Below, piece by piece: positions 1 to 7,621 of a stretch of 18,012 nt of DNA. Numbering within the stretch: position 1 is the stretch's first letter; the number at the start of each line of letters is the position of its first letter. The notes under the pieces were generated by a model. That model had not been told where the DNA came from, did no database searches, and saw nothing but the letters and a program-made list of their open reading frames with translations. Source of the DNA: an uncultured Flavobacterium sp. GTDB taxonomy: Bacteria; Bacteroidota; Bacteroidia; Flavobacteriales; Flavobacteriaceae. Position numbers and translations under genes: made by a program. Location of the stretch: the NCBI RefSeq assembly GCF_946479975.1, contig NZ_CAMLIX010000092.1, forward strand, positions 1 through 18,012. Direction: 5' to 3'.

Positions 1-635
1 TTGATCCGCGATTGTATCATACGGTAGCAATGCCGGGTCTGCCTTATAAATCCGATCCGGAGTTTTTGTATGTTGAAGCTTGGGTAAGATCGCCGGGAAC
101 TTATGGTTATTTTGCTTCTTTAAAAGAAAATGTTGCGCCAAATTGCAGCTGTATGGTCAATATTGATCCGTTTTACGGAAACTCAAAAAACAGAATTCAG
201 ATTCGTTATGCAGACGTTATTTTAATGCGTGCCGAAGCTTTGATTGAATTAGGAAGACAAGCTGAAGCATTGCCGCTGATAAATGAAATTAGAAAAAGAG
301 CGGCACAAAGTACAGGAAGACTGCCGTATGCAAGCAACTTTAAAATTAATACGTATGTTGACGGAAGCAACTGCAACTGGACACAGGATTTTGCTCGTAA
401 AGCCTTGCGTTGGGAGCGTCGTTTAGAATTGGCGATGGAAGGAAGCCGATTCTTTGACCTTGTTCGCTGGGGAATTACGGATCAGGTTATGAATGATTTT
501 TACGCAAAAGAAAAAACAAAACGCACCTATTATCAGGATGCCTTTTTTGATGCGCACAAAGAAGAATACTGCCCAATTCCGTTGAAGCAGATTAACTTCA
601 GTCAGGGATTGTACAAACAAAATCCAGGTTATTAA
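1..635 (+). CDS. SusD/RagB-family outer-membrane nutrient-binding lipoprotein, C-terminal part only
   Basis: Only the last roughly 210 residues are present; the frame is already open at base 3 (Asp-Pro-Arg before the TTG at 12), so the gene starts outside the window. SusD-like proteins are surface lipoproteins that cap a SusC TonB-dependent channel and bind glycan chains for import. Visible family marks are the helical segment RYADVILMRAEALIELG followed by LINEIRKRA, and the C-terminal signature ALRWERRLELAMEGSRFFDL followed by VRWG, near the usual end of SusD proteins. The C-terminus ends in KQNPGY, a normal SusD ending. A DUF4960-type lipoprotein follows after 19 bases, then a GH32 enzyme and a fructokinase, so the likely ligand is a fructan. 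The SusC partner should lie just upstream of the window. The family is certain; the ligand is inferred from neighbours. Confidence 0.95.
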   Translation, partial: DPRLYHTVAMPGLPYKSDPEFLYVEAWVRSPGTYGYFASLKENVAPNCSCMVNIDPFYGNSKNRIQIRYADVILMRAEALIELGRQAEALPLINEIRKRAAQSTGRLPYASNFKINTYVDGSNCNWTQDFARKALRWERRLELAMEGSRFFDLVRWGITDQVMNDFYAKEKTKRTYYQDAFFDAHKEEYCPIPLKQINFSQGLYKQNPGY

Positions 636-654
636 TCTTTAAAGAAGCAGCAAT

Positions 655-2052
655 ATGAAAAAAGCTTTAAATAAATATTGGACCAAAGTGTCTCTACTAT
701 TGGCAGTGATTTTTATCATTACGGCCTGCGATAATGGTTTTGAAAATGGCGGATTTGATGTGAGTTCGCCATCGAATGTACTTTCTTTTAAACTAAATGG
801 AGTTTCTGGAAGCATTGATCAGACTACAGGAAAAATTAATATTGTAATGCCTTATGGATCAGATATAACGGCTATCAAACCTGAAGTTGTTTTTGAAGCA
901 GGCGCAGCATCAAATCCCGAATTAAATTCGGCAATGAACTTTACAAATCCAGTAAAATTCAGAGTGGTTAATGGTAATTTATACAAAGATTATACAGTAA
1001 CGACAACTGTTTTAAGTCCGATTAAAAGTTTTACGATTAATGGCGTTGCATCAACTGTAAACGACATTAGCAAAACAATAACGATGACACTGCCGGAAAA
1101 CACCGATTTAAAAGCATTAAAACCAGTAATCGAAGTTACATCTGGTGTTTCCATTTCGCCATCGTCAGGCGCAGTAATTGATTTTACAAATGCAGTAACT
1201 TTTGTAATAACATCAAACGGAAAAAGTGTTACTTATACCGCAAATGTTGGCGTTCCGGTAACAGGATTAACAGTTGCCTTTTTAGGAACTGCCGCAACAA
1301 GATCGGGAATTACAAATATGGATGAAGTAACAGCTTCCAACTGGTTGTTTGACAATTTTCCAGGTGCAAAATATATTTCATTTGAAAGCGTACAAAACGG
1401 TGCAGATTTGAGTGGTATTGAAGTGATTTGGTGGCATTTAGATTCGGCTGCAAATTTGCCATCTATAGCTTATAATCCTGCGGTTACAAATGCATTGAAA
1501 AACTTCAGAACAAATGGCGGGAATCTGCTTTTAACTTCGTTTGCTTCGCAATATGTTGATGCTTTAGGCATTGTTCCGTCAGGAAAAGGACCAAATAATG
1601 TTTTTGGTGATTTTCCTCCAAATGGATTTGTAGACGGAAATTCTTGGGGAATGTCATTTGTTGGTCATGAAGGACATCCGATATTTCAAGGTTTAACCAC
1701 TTTTGAAGCTGGAAAAGCTAATTTATTGCAAAGCGGCACTTTCAGATTAAATCATACCGCATGGTGGTTTTTACCAGAATGGGGTGGATACAATAATGGC
1801 GAAGGATGGAGAAACCAAACCGGAGGAACCAATCTAGCGAGTGAAGCTTGGGATAATGCGTTGGACGGAAGAGTTACCATTGCAGAATTTCCAAATTCTA
1901 GTACCAATAAAAATGTTATTGTAATCTCAATGGGCGCTTACGATTGGTACAACGAAACCAACAGCAGCGGAGTTCCAAGTCAGTCAAATGAGTTTATCAC
2001 AAATATTAAACTGCTGACACAGAATAGTATCAATTATTTGGCGGTAAAATAA
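655..2052 (+). CDS. DUF4960-type surface lipoprotein with two Ig-like repeats (putative fructan-binding protein)
   Basis: A 465-residue lipoprotein with a basic start, a hydrophobic stretch (residues 12-24) and lipobox cysteine C25 (ITAC). Residues about 42-119 and 123-199 are two related beta-rich repeats: each opens with SF-x-(L/I)-NGV, then a -MPYGSDITAIKP- or -LPENTDLKALKP- stretch and an -FTN-V-F- strand, resembling DUF5018-like tandem modules. Residues about 203-465 form a separate domain that I recognise from memory as DUF4960. It starts like a class I amidotransferase/ThuA fold (LTVAFLG; later GGNLLLTSFASQYVDALG), but no catalytic nucleophile elbow is evident. It occupies the SusE/F position, 19 bases after susD and 21 before the GH32 gene, so a surface glycan-binding role for levan or inulin is the best reading. 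Binding itself is inferred; the lipoprotein nature is directly visible. Confidence 0.82.
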   Translation: MKKALNKYWTKVSLLLAVIFIITACDNGFENGGFDVSSPSNVLSFKLNGVSGSIDQTTGKINIVMPYGSDITAIKPEVVFEAGAASNPELNSAMNFTNPVKFRVVNGNLYKDYTVTTTVLSPIKSFTINGVASTVNDISKTITMTLPENTDLKALKPVIEVTSGVSISPSSGAVIDFTNAVTFVITSNGKSVTYTANVGVPVTGLTVAFLGTAATRSGITNMDEVTASNWLFDNFPGAKYISFESVQNGADLSGIEVIWWHLDSAANLPSIAYNPAVTNALKNFRTNGGNLLLTSFASQYVDALGIVPSGKGPNNVFGDFPPNGFVDGNSWGMSFVGHEGHPIFQGLTTFEAGKANLLQSGTFRLNHTAWWFLPEWGGYNNGEGWRNQTGGTNLASEAWDNALDGRVTIAEFPNSSTNKNVIVISMGAYDWYNETNSSGVPSQSNEFITNIKLLTQNSINYLAVK

Positions 2053-2073
2053 ATCACTTTCAATTTTATTAAA

Positions 2074-3630
2074 ATGAAATATAGAAATATAATCACAATC
2101 GCCTCGGTTTTCTTTTCGCTGGCTTCATGTAGTCAGGACGAAAATTATATTGGAGGTTCTATTTCAGGAGGCAATTCTGAAATAACAACTGTTTTTCCTG
2201 TTCCACCCTCACAGTGGATGGGCGCAAGCGATCCGTATTACAGCGCAGGTTACACGGGAGATATTATGCCTTTTTTCGATAACGGAAAATTTCATATCTA
2301 TTTTCTTCATGATGCGCAGAATAAACCTGCTGGAAAAGGATTTCATGATATTCATGAATATCACAGTACAGATTTAGCGCATTTTACTTATGAAGGTCAG
2401 ACCATTCCGTATGGTACAACGCTCGAACCAGATTTTGCTGTTGGAACTGGATCTGTTGTTAAAGCGGGTAATCTTTATTACTTCTATTACACGGGGCACA
2501 ATGGAAATCAAGCTTTTCTTCAATCAAATGCCAGAGAAAGTGTGCTTTGCGCAACGAGTAGCGATTTAAAGAAATGGACAAAAGTTCCGTCTTTTAAAAT
2601 TACAGCGCCGGCGGGTTATTACAATTTTGATTTCAGAGATCCGCATGTGTTTTATAATGAGGAATTGAAAAAATATTCAATGCTGGTAAGTACGCAGACA
2701 GAACCTGGAAGAAAAGCTGTTTTACTGCATTTTACAAGTGCTGATCCTGCATCTGGAAAATGGGATGTTCAAGCTCCAATTTACACCACAACTCCGGAAG
2801 ATAATTATCTGATGATGGAATGTGCGGATATTTTCAAAATGGGAAGTTATTGGTATTTAGTTTTTTCTGAAAATTGGAGCAATGATAAAGGAACGCATTA
2901 CAGAATTTCATCCTCAATTAATGGTCCGTGGACAAAACCTGAAAATGACAGAATTGACGGAGAATATTTTTACGCAGGAAAAACAGTTTCTGACGGAAAT
3001 AAAAGATATGTTTTTGGATGGAATGCTAGAAAAACTCCTGAAAATGATTTAGGAAATAAAGATTGGGCTGGAAATATGGTCGTTCATGAATTAACTCAGA
3101 ATGCTGATGGAACTCTAGGAACACAATCGCCAAAGTCGGTTACAGATTTATTTTCGAAGAAAAATGCAACTGCAGAAGTTGATACACTTTCTGCGAATGC
3201 AACTGCCAATAACGGAACTTATTCTTTATCTGGAGAGACAGAAAAAGCAATGGTAACTTTTAAAAGCAACGGAACAAAAGTCAAAATAAAGGCAGAAGTT
3301 ACTTTAGCGAAAGCTTCTGGAACAACAGGATTTGTTTTTCATACCAATGATGCGGGAAGTTATTATAAAGTGGTTTTAGATATTGCCAATAGTAAAATAA
3401 GCGGTTATAATTCGGCTTCACAAGAAGTAACGCGTTTGCCTTTTGCTTTTCAAATCAATACAAAATACAACGTTGAAATCGTTGCAGAAGGAAGTGTTGT
3501 CGTAGTTTACATTAACGGAAAAGCGGCGCTTACGAATCGTATTTATGGAAGAGACAAAAACAAATGGGGTTTAATTGCTGAAGGACAAACGAGTACGATC
3601 TCAAATCTTCAGGTGACGCAGCCCGAATAA
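2074..3630 (+). CDS. Glycoside hydrolase family 32 lipoprotein (levanase/inulinase-type fructan hydrolase)
   Basis: A 518-residue protein with a lipoprotein signal (lipobox LASC, C19), so it probably sits on the outer membrane or in the periplasm. The five-bladed GH32 catalytic domain spans about residues 45-345. The transition-state RDP motif is clear at 188-190 (FRDPHVF) and the acid/base EC motif at 249-250 (MMECADIF). The usual nucleophile block WMNDPNG is not present in standard form; WMGASDP (48-54) and YTGDIMPFF (60-68) occupy that region, with D63 (or D53) as candidate nucleophile. A C-terminal beta-sandwich (about 375-518, ending in YINGKAALTN...GLIAEG) matches the GH32 accessory domain. 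Family members release fructose or fructo-oligosaccharides from levan, inulin or sucrose. The fructokinase 25 bases downstream supports fructose as product. Exact linkage specificity and exo/endo mode cannot be read from the sequence. Confidence 0.9.
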   Translation: MKYRNIITIASVFFSLASCSQDENYIGGSISGGNSEITTVFPVPPSQWMGASDPYYSAGYTGDIMPFFDNGKFHIYFLHDAQNKPAGKGFHDIHEYHSTDLAHFTYEGQTIPYGTTLEPDFAVGTGSVVKAGNLYYFYYTGHNGNQAFLQSNARESVLCATSSDLKKWTKVPSFKITAPAGYYNFDFRDPHVFYNEELKKYSMLVSTQTEPGRKAVLLHFTSADPASGKWDVQAPIYTTTPEDNYLMMECADIFKMGSYWYLVFSENWSNDKGTHYRISSSINGPWTKPENDRIDGEYFYAGKTVSDGNKRYVFGWNARKTPENDLGNKDWAGNMVVHELTQNADGTLGTQSPKSVTDLFSKKNATAEVDTLSANATANNGTYSLSGETEKAMVTFKSNGTKVKIKAEVTLAKASGTTGFVFHTNDAGSYYKVVLDIANSKISGYNSASQEVTRLPFAFQINTKYNVEIVAEGSVVVVYINGKAALTNRIYGRDKNKWGLIAEGQTSTISNLQVTQPE

Positions 3631-3655
3631 AACATTAATATAAAATAATTTTAGA

Positions 3656-4561
3656 ATGAATAACGGAAAAAACCTTAAGGCAGTGGCATACGGAGAGGTA
3701 CTTTGGGATGTTTTTGCCAATGAAAAAAAGATTGGCGGAGCACCATTAAATGTGGCGCTGCGTATGAAAACCCTAGGTTGCGAAGTAGCCATGATAAGCT
3801 GTGTAGGGAATGATGAAGATGGAAAAGCAATAAAAAGTCAGGTACAAAAACTCGGACTCGAAACAGATACAATTGTAGTTTCAGAAGATTTTCCAACGGG
3901 TTTGGTAAATGTTACATTAAATGAACGCGGATCGGCAACGTATGACATCAGTTATCCGTCAGCCTGGGATAAAATTGTGTTGAACGATTTGGCTAAAGAT
4001 ATCGTCGCAGCTGCAGATGTACTGATTTACGGAAGTTTGGTTTGTCGTGATGCTATTTCAAGAAATGCTTTAGAAGAATTACTTCAAGCCAATGTTTATA
4101 AGATGTTTGATGTAAATTTAAGAAAACCACATTATTCGTATGAAATTCTGAATCAGCTTATGCAGTCTGCCGATTTTATTAAATTCAATGATGAGGAATT
4201 GGTTGAAATTGCAAAAGCGATGCATTCTCCTTTTGAAAGTCTGGAAGAAAATATGGCTTTTATTGAAGAGAAAACTAAAGCAACCGCAATGTGTGTAACC
4301 AAAGGAAAACACGGAGCCTTATTATTGTGGAAAGGTAAAATTTATGAAAATGGCGGTTACCCAATTGAAGTTGCAGATACAGTAGGAGCAGGAGATTCAT
4401 TTCTGGCTGCTTTGATCACTTCTTTATTAAGCGGAAAAGAACCTCAAAATGCTATTGATTTTGCCTGTGCGGTTGGAGCTCTTGTTGCAGAATCACCTGG
4501 TGCAAATCCGGAAATTTCGTATTCTAAAATTGAGGACTTATTATGCAAGGTTAAAATTTAA
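3656..4561 (+). CDS. PfkB-family carbohydrate kinase, probable fructokinase
   Basis: A 301-residue cytoplasmic kinase of the ribokinase/PfkB family, of usual length. The N-terminal substrate-side motif IGGAPLNVALRMKTLG and the C-terminal ATP/anion-hole signature DTVGAGDSF (241-249) are both intact, with D247 as the catalytic base. The family phosphorylates sugars at the expense of ATP. In this operon, directly after a GH32 fructan hydrolase, fructose to fructose-6-phosphate is the most likely reaction, feeding glycolysis. It is the last gene of the + strand operon: the gap from the GH32 stop is 25 bases, and a strong terminator hairpin begins 57 bases past its stop. The opening MNNGKNLKAVAYGEVLWDVF matches the usual start of bacterial fructokinases, so the start is secure. 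Kinase family is certain; the fructose assignment rests on context and overall resemblance. Confidence 0.92.
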   Translation: MNNGKNLKAVAYGEVLWDVFANEKKIGGAPLNVALRMKTLGCEVAMISCVGNDEDGKAIKSQVQKLGLETDTIVVSEDFPTGLVNVTLNERGSATYDISYPSAWDKIVLNDLAKDIVAAADVLIYGSLVCRDAISRNALEELLQANVYKMFDVNLRKPHYSYEILNQLMQSADFIKFNDEELVEIAKAMHSPFESLEENMAFIEEKTKATAMCVTKGKHGALLLWKGKIYENGGYPIEVADTVGAGDSFLAALITSLLSGKEPQNAIDFACAVGALVAESPGANPEISYSKIEDLLCKVKI

Positions 4562-4618
4562 TTTTGTAGTAAAGATGCGTATTGTTTCAGTAACTGGAAT
4601 AGGTATGTTTTTTGAAGC

Positions 4619-4649
4619 AAAGCCCAATATCCTTATGATATTGGGCTTT
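4619..4649. terminator. Strong hairpin terminator shared by two convergent genes
   Basis: Arms 4619-4631 and 4637-4649 form a perfect 13-bp stem (AAAGCCCAATATC and its complement) around a 5-base loop. The A/T ends give a U-run in either direction. It lies between the fructokinase stop (4561, + strand) and the end of the response-regulator gene (4662, - strand), so it most likely ends transcription from both sides. Confidence 0.85.
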
Positions 4650-4661
4650 ATCATTTCTGTA

Positions 4662-5087
4662 TTAGGCTGTATAGTTAGGCGATACACACTTCTGCCAATA
4701 TTCTACAATAATTCTGATCGTATTTTTTAACTCCTGATAATCGGTTGGTTTTACAAAGAAACCTTGTATAGATTTTGAGTATGCGGTAATGACATCCTGT
4801 TGCGCTGCACTTGTGGTAAAAAACAAATAGGGAATGGTTTTTAGACGAATACCTTCATTCTCAAATATTTGATTCCTAAGTTCAATTCCGCTGAGTTTGG
4901 GCATGTTAATATCAGAAAAAACGATAAACGGTTCATCACATTCACCACGTAAATGGCTTAGTGCTTCTTGTCCGTCATTAAAGAAAATAATTTCATTTTC
5001 ATAATCCAAATCTTTAAAAACATCTAAAAAAATCTCTTGGTCATCTATATCGTCCTCGATAATGATTATTGGTCCTTTCTTATTCAT
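4662..5087 (-). CDS. Single-domain response regulator (CheY-like receiver)
   Basis: A 141-residue protein made of one receiver domain and no output domain. The acidic pocket is IIEDDIDD (9-16, E11-D12-D13), the phospho-acceptor is D59 in FSDINMPKLSG, the switch Thr/Ser lies in FFTTSA (T92/S93) and the conserved lysine is K113 in FVKPT. The loop and motif style resembles the Rcp1-like/lipid-kinase-associated receivers common in Bacteroidota. Such proteins pass phosphate through protein-protein contacts rather than binding DNA. No histidine kinase is adjacent; the nearest one in the window is the hybrid kinase more than 10 kb away, and nothing shows they are partners. It is monocistronic and converges on the fructan operon, with a shared terminator. 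Fold and phospho-acceptor are certain; the pathway is unknown. Confidence 0.93.
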   Translation of the reverse strand: MNKKGPIIIIEDDIDDQEIFLDVFKDLDYENEIIFFNDGQEALSHLRGECDEPFIVFSDINMPKLSGIELRNQIFENEGIRLKTIPYLFFTTSAAQQDVITAYSKSIQGFFVKPTDYQELKNTIRIIVEYWQKCVSPNYTA

Positions 5088-5446
5088 AAAAATTAAATTT
5101 AATCTGAAGTTTTATTATTCTATTTAAACAATAAAAATCCGCTTTATTATAAAGGTACTAAAGTATTAAATTTTAGGTAATTACTTTTATACAATATTAG
5201 CTGTATTTCTTATAATTTTAATTGTCCACTTAGCGAAATGCAAGCTCACGTCTTTTATTTTGTATGTTTTTAATCGTAGAAATTGTAAAAGAACTACCAA
5301 TAGTATTGTAACAACTCTTTTATAATAGTACAGTATATTGCTTTAAGAAAATATAAAGATGATAATTAGGATTTGTCTTTACATATAATCTCAATTATTC
5401 TTTATAAAACCAGCCAACAACATTAGATTTAGGATACGGACAGATT
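5088..5446. other. 359-bp AT-rich intergenic region between divergent genes
   Basis: This stretch separates the divergently transcribed response-regulator gene (-) and the four-helix membrane-protein gene (+), so both promoters should lie here. I found no perfect TAnnTTTG -7 box on either strand, no strong hairpin, no direct repeat and no convincing small coding frame. It is simply very AT-rich. Confidence 0.6.
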
Positions 5447-5914
5447 ATGAATTTATTAAAAATAGCTATAGCCGCATTTTCTGCTACAAATATCATGACC
5501 ACTTTTAGTTATCTGCTTTCAACATGTTTCAAAAAGCTTTTTAAGGAACCTGTGATTATGGATTTTTTATTGAATGCCGTAGGAATTGAACTTAAAGGCA
5601 GATGGCATAAAATAGCAGGGTGGATTGCGCATTATTTCATCGGACTTGTCATGGTATTTTGTTATGAAGCGTTATGGAGATATACCGATATTGATTTCGG
5701 TTTTATCTCAGGCATTTTATTTGGAATGGTCAGCGGTTTGATCGGTATTTTTTTATGGAGAAGAATTTATGTTTCACCAATTCACCATGATGTTTCGAGA
5801 AGGTCTTATTATTTCCAGCTCTTCGTCGGACATATACTATTTGCGATCGTGGTTGTTATTGCCTTCAAGATATTTAAATATGATCCGATTTCAAAAATTG
5901 AACCTTATCTGTAA
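5447..5914 (+). CDS. Unrecognised four-helix inner-membrane protein
   Basis: A 155-residue protein that I cannot place in a named family. Hydrophobicity suggests four transmembrane helices at about residues 5-26, 55-75, 84-104 and 123-143. The first starts almost at the N-terminus (AIAAFSATNIMTTFSYLLS). The third is glycine-rich (GILFGMVSGLIG), a helix-packing pattern, and ends in a basic WRR. A His-His pair lies in the loop before the last helix (YVSPIHHDVSRRS), and the second helix begins with a His (WIAHYF); these could bind metal or haem but there is no proof. No signal peptide cleavage site is apparent. The gene is alone on the + strand between the response regulator and the cold-shock gene. 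Its mixed hydrophobic composition and intact length support a real gene, but no function can be given. Confidence 0.72.
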   Translation: MNLLKIAIAAFSATNIMTTFSYLLSTCFKKLFKEPVIMDFLLNAVGIELKGRWHKIAGWIAHYFIGLVMVFCYEALWRYTDIDFGFISGILFGMVSGLIGIFLWRRIYVSPIHHDVSRRSYYFQLFVGHILFAIVVVIAFKIFKYDPISKIEPYL

Positions 5915-6072
5915 CTTGAAATTAAATCCTGTATTTGTTTGACTTAATGAAGTTTGTGATGATGATAATTGGGTTAGAAAAAGTATAATTTAGAAGAGTG
6001 AAATTATTTGCAGAATCTTATTTAAAGAATTTTAAAAAATAAAAAGACACAATCTTATTAGTACAAACAAAA

Positions 6073-6097
6073 AAGCACCTGCTTGAGACAGGTGCTT
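6073..6097 (-). terminator. Intrinsic terminator of the cold-shock gene
   Basis: Arms 6073-6081 and 6089-6097 form a perfect 9-bp GC-containing stem (AAGCACCTG) with a 7-base loop. Read on the - strand it is followed directly by a T-rich run (positions 6072 down to about 6062). It lies 23 bases past the stop of the cold-shock gene. Confidence 0.9.
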
Positions 6098-6119
6098 AGT
6101 AAACTTATTCTATAGTATA

Positions 6120-6311
6120 TTATGCTACGACTACGTTTATTGCGTTTGGACCTTTACGTCCTTCTTGGATGTCATATCTTACTTCATCGTTTTGACGAAT
6201 GTTTTCTGATAGACCTGAAACGTGAACAAAAATCTCGTTTCCACCGTCATTTGGTGTTATAAATCCAAAACCTTTTTCTTCATTGAAGAATTTTACTGTA
6301 CCTTCTTGCAT
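6120..6311 (-). CDS. Cold-shock domain protein (CspA family)
   Basis: A 63-residue single cold-shock domain, close to the usual 65-70. RNP1 is KGFGFI (13-18) and RNP2 is IFVHVS (27-32); the start MQEGTVKFFNEEKGFGFI is typical, which fixes the start codon. These small five-stranded OB-fold proteins bind single-stranded RNA and DNA, melt RNA secondary structure and help translation and growth at low temperature or in stationary phase. The gene stands alone, with a promoter -7 box close upstream (6331-6338) and an intrinsic terminator downstream. Unlike E. coli cspA, the position of that box leaves room for only a short leader, so a long thermosensing 5' UTR is not suggested. Many genomes carry several paralogues, so which csp this is cannot be said. 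Confidence 0.97.
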   Translation of the reverse strand: MQEGTVKFFNEEKGFGFITPNDGGNEIFVHVSGLSENIRQNDEVRYDIQEGRKGPNAINVVVA

Positions 6312-6330
6312 CTTAAATAATTAATTTGCT

Positions 6331-6338
6331 CAAATGTA
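6331..6338 (-). promoter_or_regulatory. Bacteroidota-type -7 box for the cold-shock gene
   Basis: On the - strand the sequence reads TACATTTG, a full match to the Bacteroidota -7 consensus TAnnTTTG, 20 bases from the start codon. A matching TTG -33 box is not evident at the usual spacing. The implied leader is about 10-15 bases. Confidence 0.55.
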
Positions 6339-6527
6339 GGCTTTTAATTATAGGAAAAGGGATATTAAATTTTAAATTATGATTTTATTAACATTTCGAA
6401 TTTACTAAGCAAGATTAAAAAGTGCATAAAGGCTATACCTTTTTTTACAAAAAATGATTATCAAAAGTGGCTCTTGAAGGTCTGTCACTGTCAATTTGCA
6501 GCTTTATTCTTTATTCACAATAAATAA

Positions 6528-6560
6528 AAGCCTCCAAAATCTCGATGATTTTGAAGGTTT
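6528..6560 (-). terminator. Probable terminator of the alpha/beta hydrolase gene
   Basis: Arms 6528-6541 and 6547-6560 pair over 14 positions with one mismatch and one wobble around a 5-base loop. On the - strand it is followed by a T-rich run (TTTTATTTATTG). It lies 22 bases past the hydrolase stop. Confidence 0.75.
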
Positions 6561-6582
6561 ATATTGTAAAGCATTTCTTACT

Positions 6583-7401
6583 TTATGATTTGATAAATTC
6601 TAAAATATCTTTATTGATTGTTGCTGCTTCTGTTGTCGGCATACCATGAGGAAAACCTGGATATGAAATCAATTTTCCGTTTTTCAAAAGTTTTGCCGCT
6701 TTCGGTGCCTGATTGTAGGGTACAATTTGATCGTCTTCACCGTGCAGAACTAATACTGGAATATCAAGACTTTTAAGATCTTCTGTAAAATCAGATTCAG
6801 AAAAAGCTTTAATTCCTTCATAATGAGCCAAAACAGAACCCATCATTCCCTGGCGCCACCAATTGTGTTTAATTCCTTCTTGAACTGTTGTTCCTTCACG
6901 GTTCCATCCGTAAAATGCTATTGGGAAATCATAAAAATATTGCGCTCTGCTAAAACCAGTTCCTTCTCTAATTTCGTCAAAAACAGACAATGGAACACCA
7001 TCAGGATTTGCTTCGTTTTGTATCATAATTGGTGTTACAGCACTAATGATAATGGCTTTTGCAACGCGGTCTTTGCCATATTTTGCTGCGTAGCGAACAA
7101 CTTCACCGCCACCTGTTGAGTGACCAATATGAATTGCATCTTTTAAGTCAAGAGCAGCGGTTAATTCTGCGATGTCTGCTGCGTAAGTTTCCATATTGTT
7201 TCCTTCTGAACTTTGACCAGAACGACCATGTCCGCGTCTGTCGTGAGCAATAACTCTGTAGCCTTGTTTTAAGAAAAACATCATTTGTGCATCCCAGTCA
7301 TCACTCGATAACGGCCATCCGTGGTGAAAAACTATTGGCTGTCCTGTTCCCCAATCTTTATAATAAATTTCTGTTCCGTCTTTTACTGTAATTGTACTCA
7401 T
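6583..7401 (-). CDS. Alpha/beta hydrolase, cofactor-free haloperoxidase/arylesterase type
   Basis: A 272-residue cytoplasmic alpha/beta hydrolase that fits the non-haem chloroperoxidase/perhydrolase family in length and motifs. The oxyanion segment is HHGWPLSSDDW (26-36), followed by HDRRGHGRSG (53-62). The nucleophile elbow is GHSTGGGEVVRY with S95, and the remaining triad is D224 (in GEDDQIVP) and H252 (in FPHGMP). These enzymes hydrolyse esters or lactones and, with peroxide and a carboxylate, form peracids that can halogenate in vitro; the physiological substrate is usually unknown. It has its own upstream -7 box and downstream terminator, so it is probably monocistronic. It sits near peroxide-handling genes, but that functional link is only suggestive. 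The start MSTITVKDGTEIYYKDWG is typical of the family. Confidence 0.93.
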   Translation of the reverse strand: MSTITVKDGTEIYYKDWGTGQPIVFHHGWPLSSDDWDAQMMFFLKQGYRVIAHDRRGHGRSGQSSEGNNMETYAADIAELTAALDLKDAIHIGHSTGGGEVVRYAAKYGKDRVAKAIIISAVTPIMIQNEANPDGVPLSVFDEIREGTGFSRAQYFYDFPIAFYGWNREGTTVQEGIKHNWWRQGMMGSVLAHYEGIKAFSESDFTEDLKSLDIPVLVLHGEDDQIVPYNQAPKAAKLLKNGKLISYPGFPHGMPTTEAATINKDILEFIKS

Positions 7402-7498
7402 TTTTTCTGGTTTTTAAGATTAATAGAATATCCTTAATTAAATGTTGATGTTATGATCTAAGTTTTTAATTGTTTTTATATGACTTATATTTCTTTGA

Positions 7499-7506
7499 CA
7501 AATTTA
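7499..7506 (-). promoter_or_regulatory. Candidate -7 box for the alpha/beta hydrolase gene
   Basis: On the - strand the sequence reads TAAATTTG, matching TAnnTTTG, about 98 bases upstream of the hydrolase start. The -33 position falls next to a 14-bp palindrome (7530-7543). No clear TTG is seen at -33 (TCG instead), which could fit a promoter that needs an activator. Confidence 0.45.
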
Positions 7507-7529
7507 TATAGGAAGACTAGTGCAGTCGA

Positions 7530-7571
7530 TTAATCTAGATTAAGTAATGATTTTTTATTTCCTTAATCTAG
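7530..7571. promoter_or_regulatory. Palindrome plus third half-site, candidate operator
   Basis: Bases 7530-7543 are a perfect 14-bp palindrome, TTAATCTAGATTAA. The half-site TTAATCTA recurs at 7563-7570, and CTAGATTAAG (7535-7544) also pairs perfectly with 7562-7571 over 10 bases. The cluster lies in the 220-bp gap between the molybdopterin oxidoreductase and the hydrolase, 24 bases upstream of the hydrolase -7 box. There is no T-run after it on the - strand, so it is not a typical terminator. A regulator-binding site is the simplest reading, but no regulator gene is adjacent. Confidence 0.4.
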
Positions 7572-7621
7572 GAGAAACGCTCCAAAAAGTCTTTCGATAA
7601 ATAGTCTTGTATTGAAAAGAA

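Noticed and set aside
4449..4730. Open + strand frame of 93 codons overlapping the fructokinase end
   Set aside because: It overlaps the real fructokinase in another frame, runs through the terminator hairpin and into the antisense of the response regulator, and has no recognisable protein pattern.
4662..5087. The stand-alone receiver as the partner of the hybrid kinase
   Set aside because: The genes are more than 10 kb apart with unrelated units between them; nothing beyond both being phosphorelay proteins connects them.
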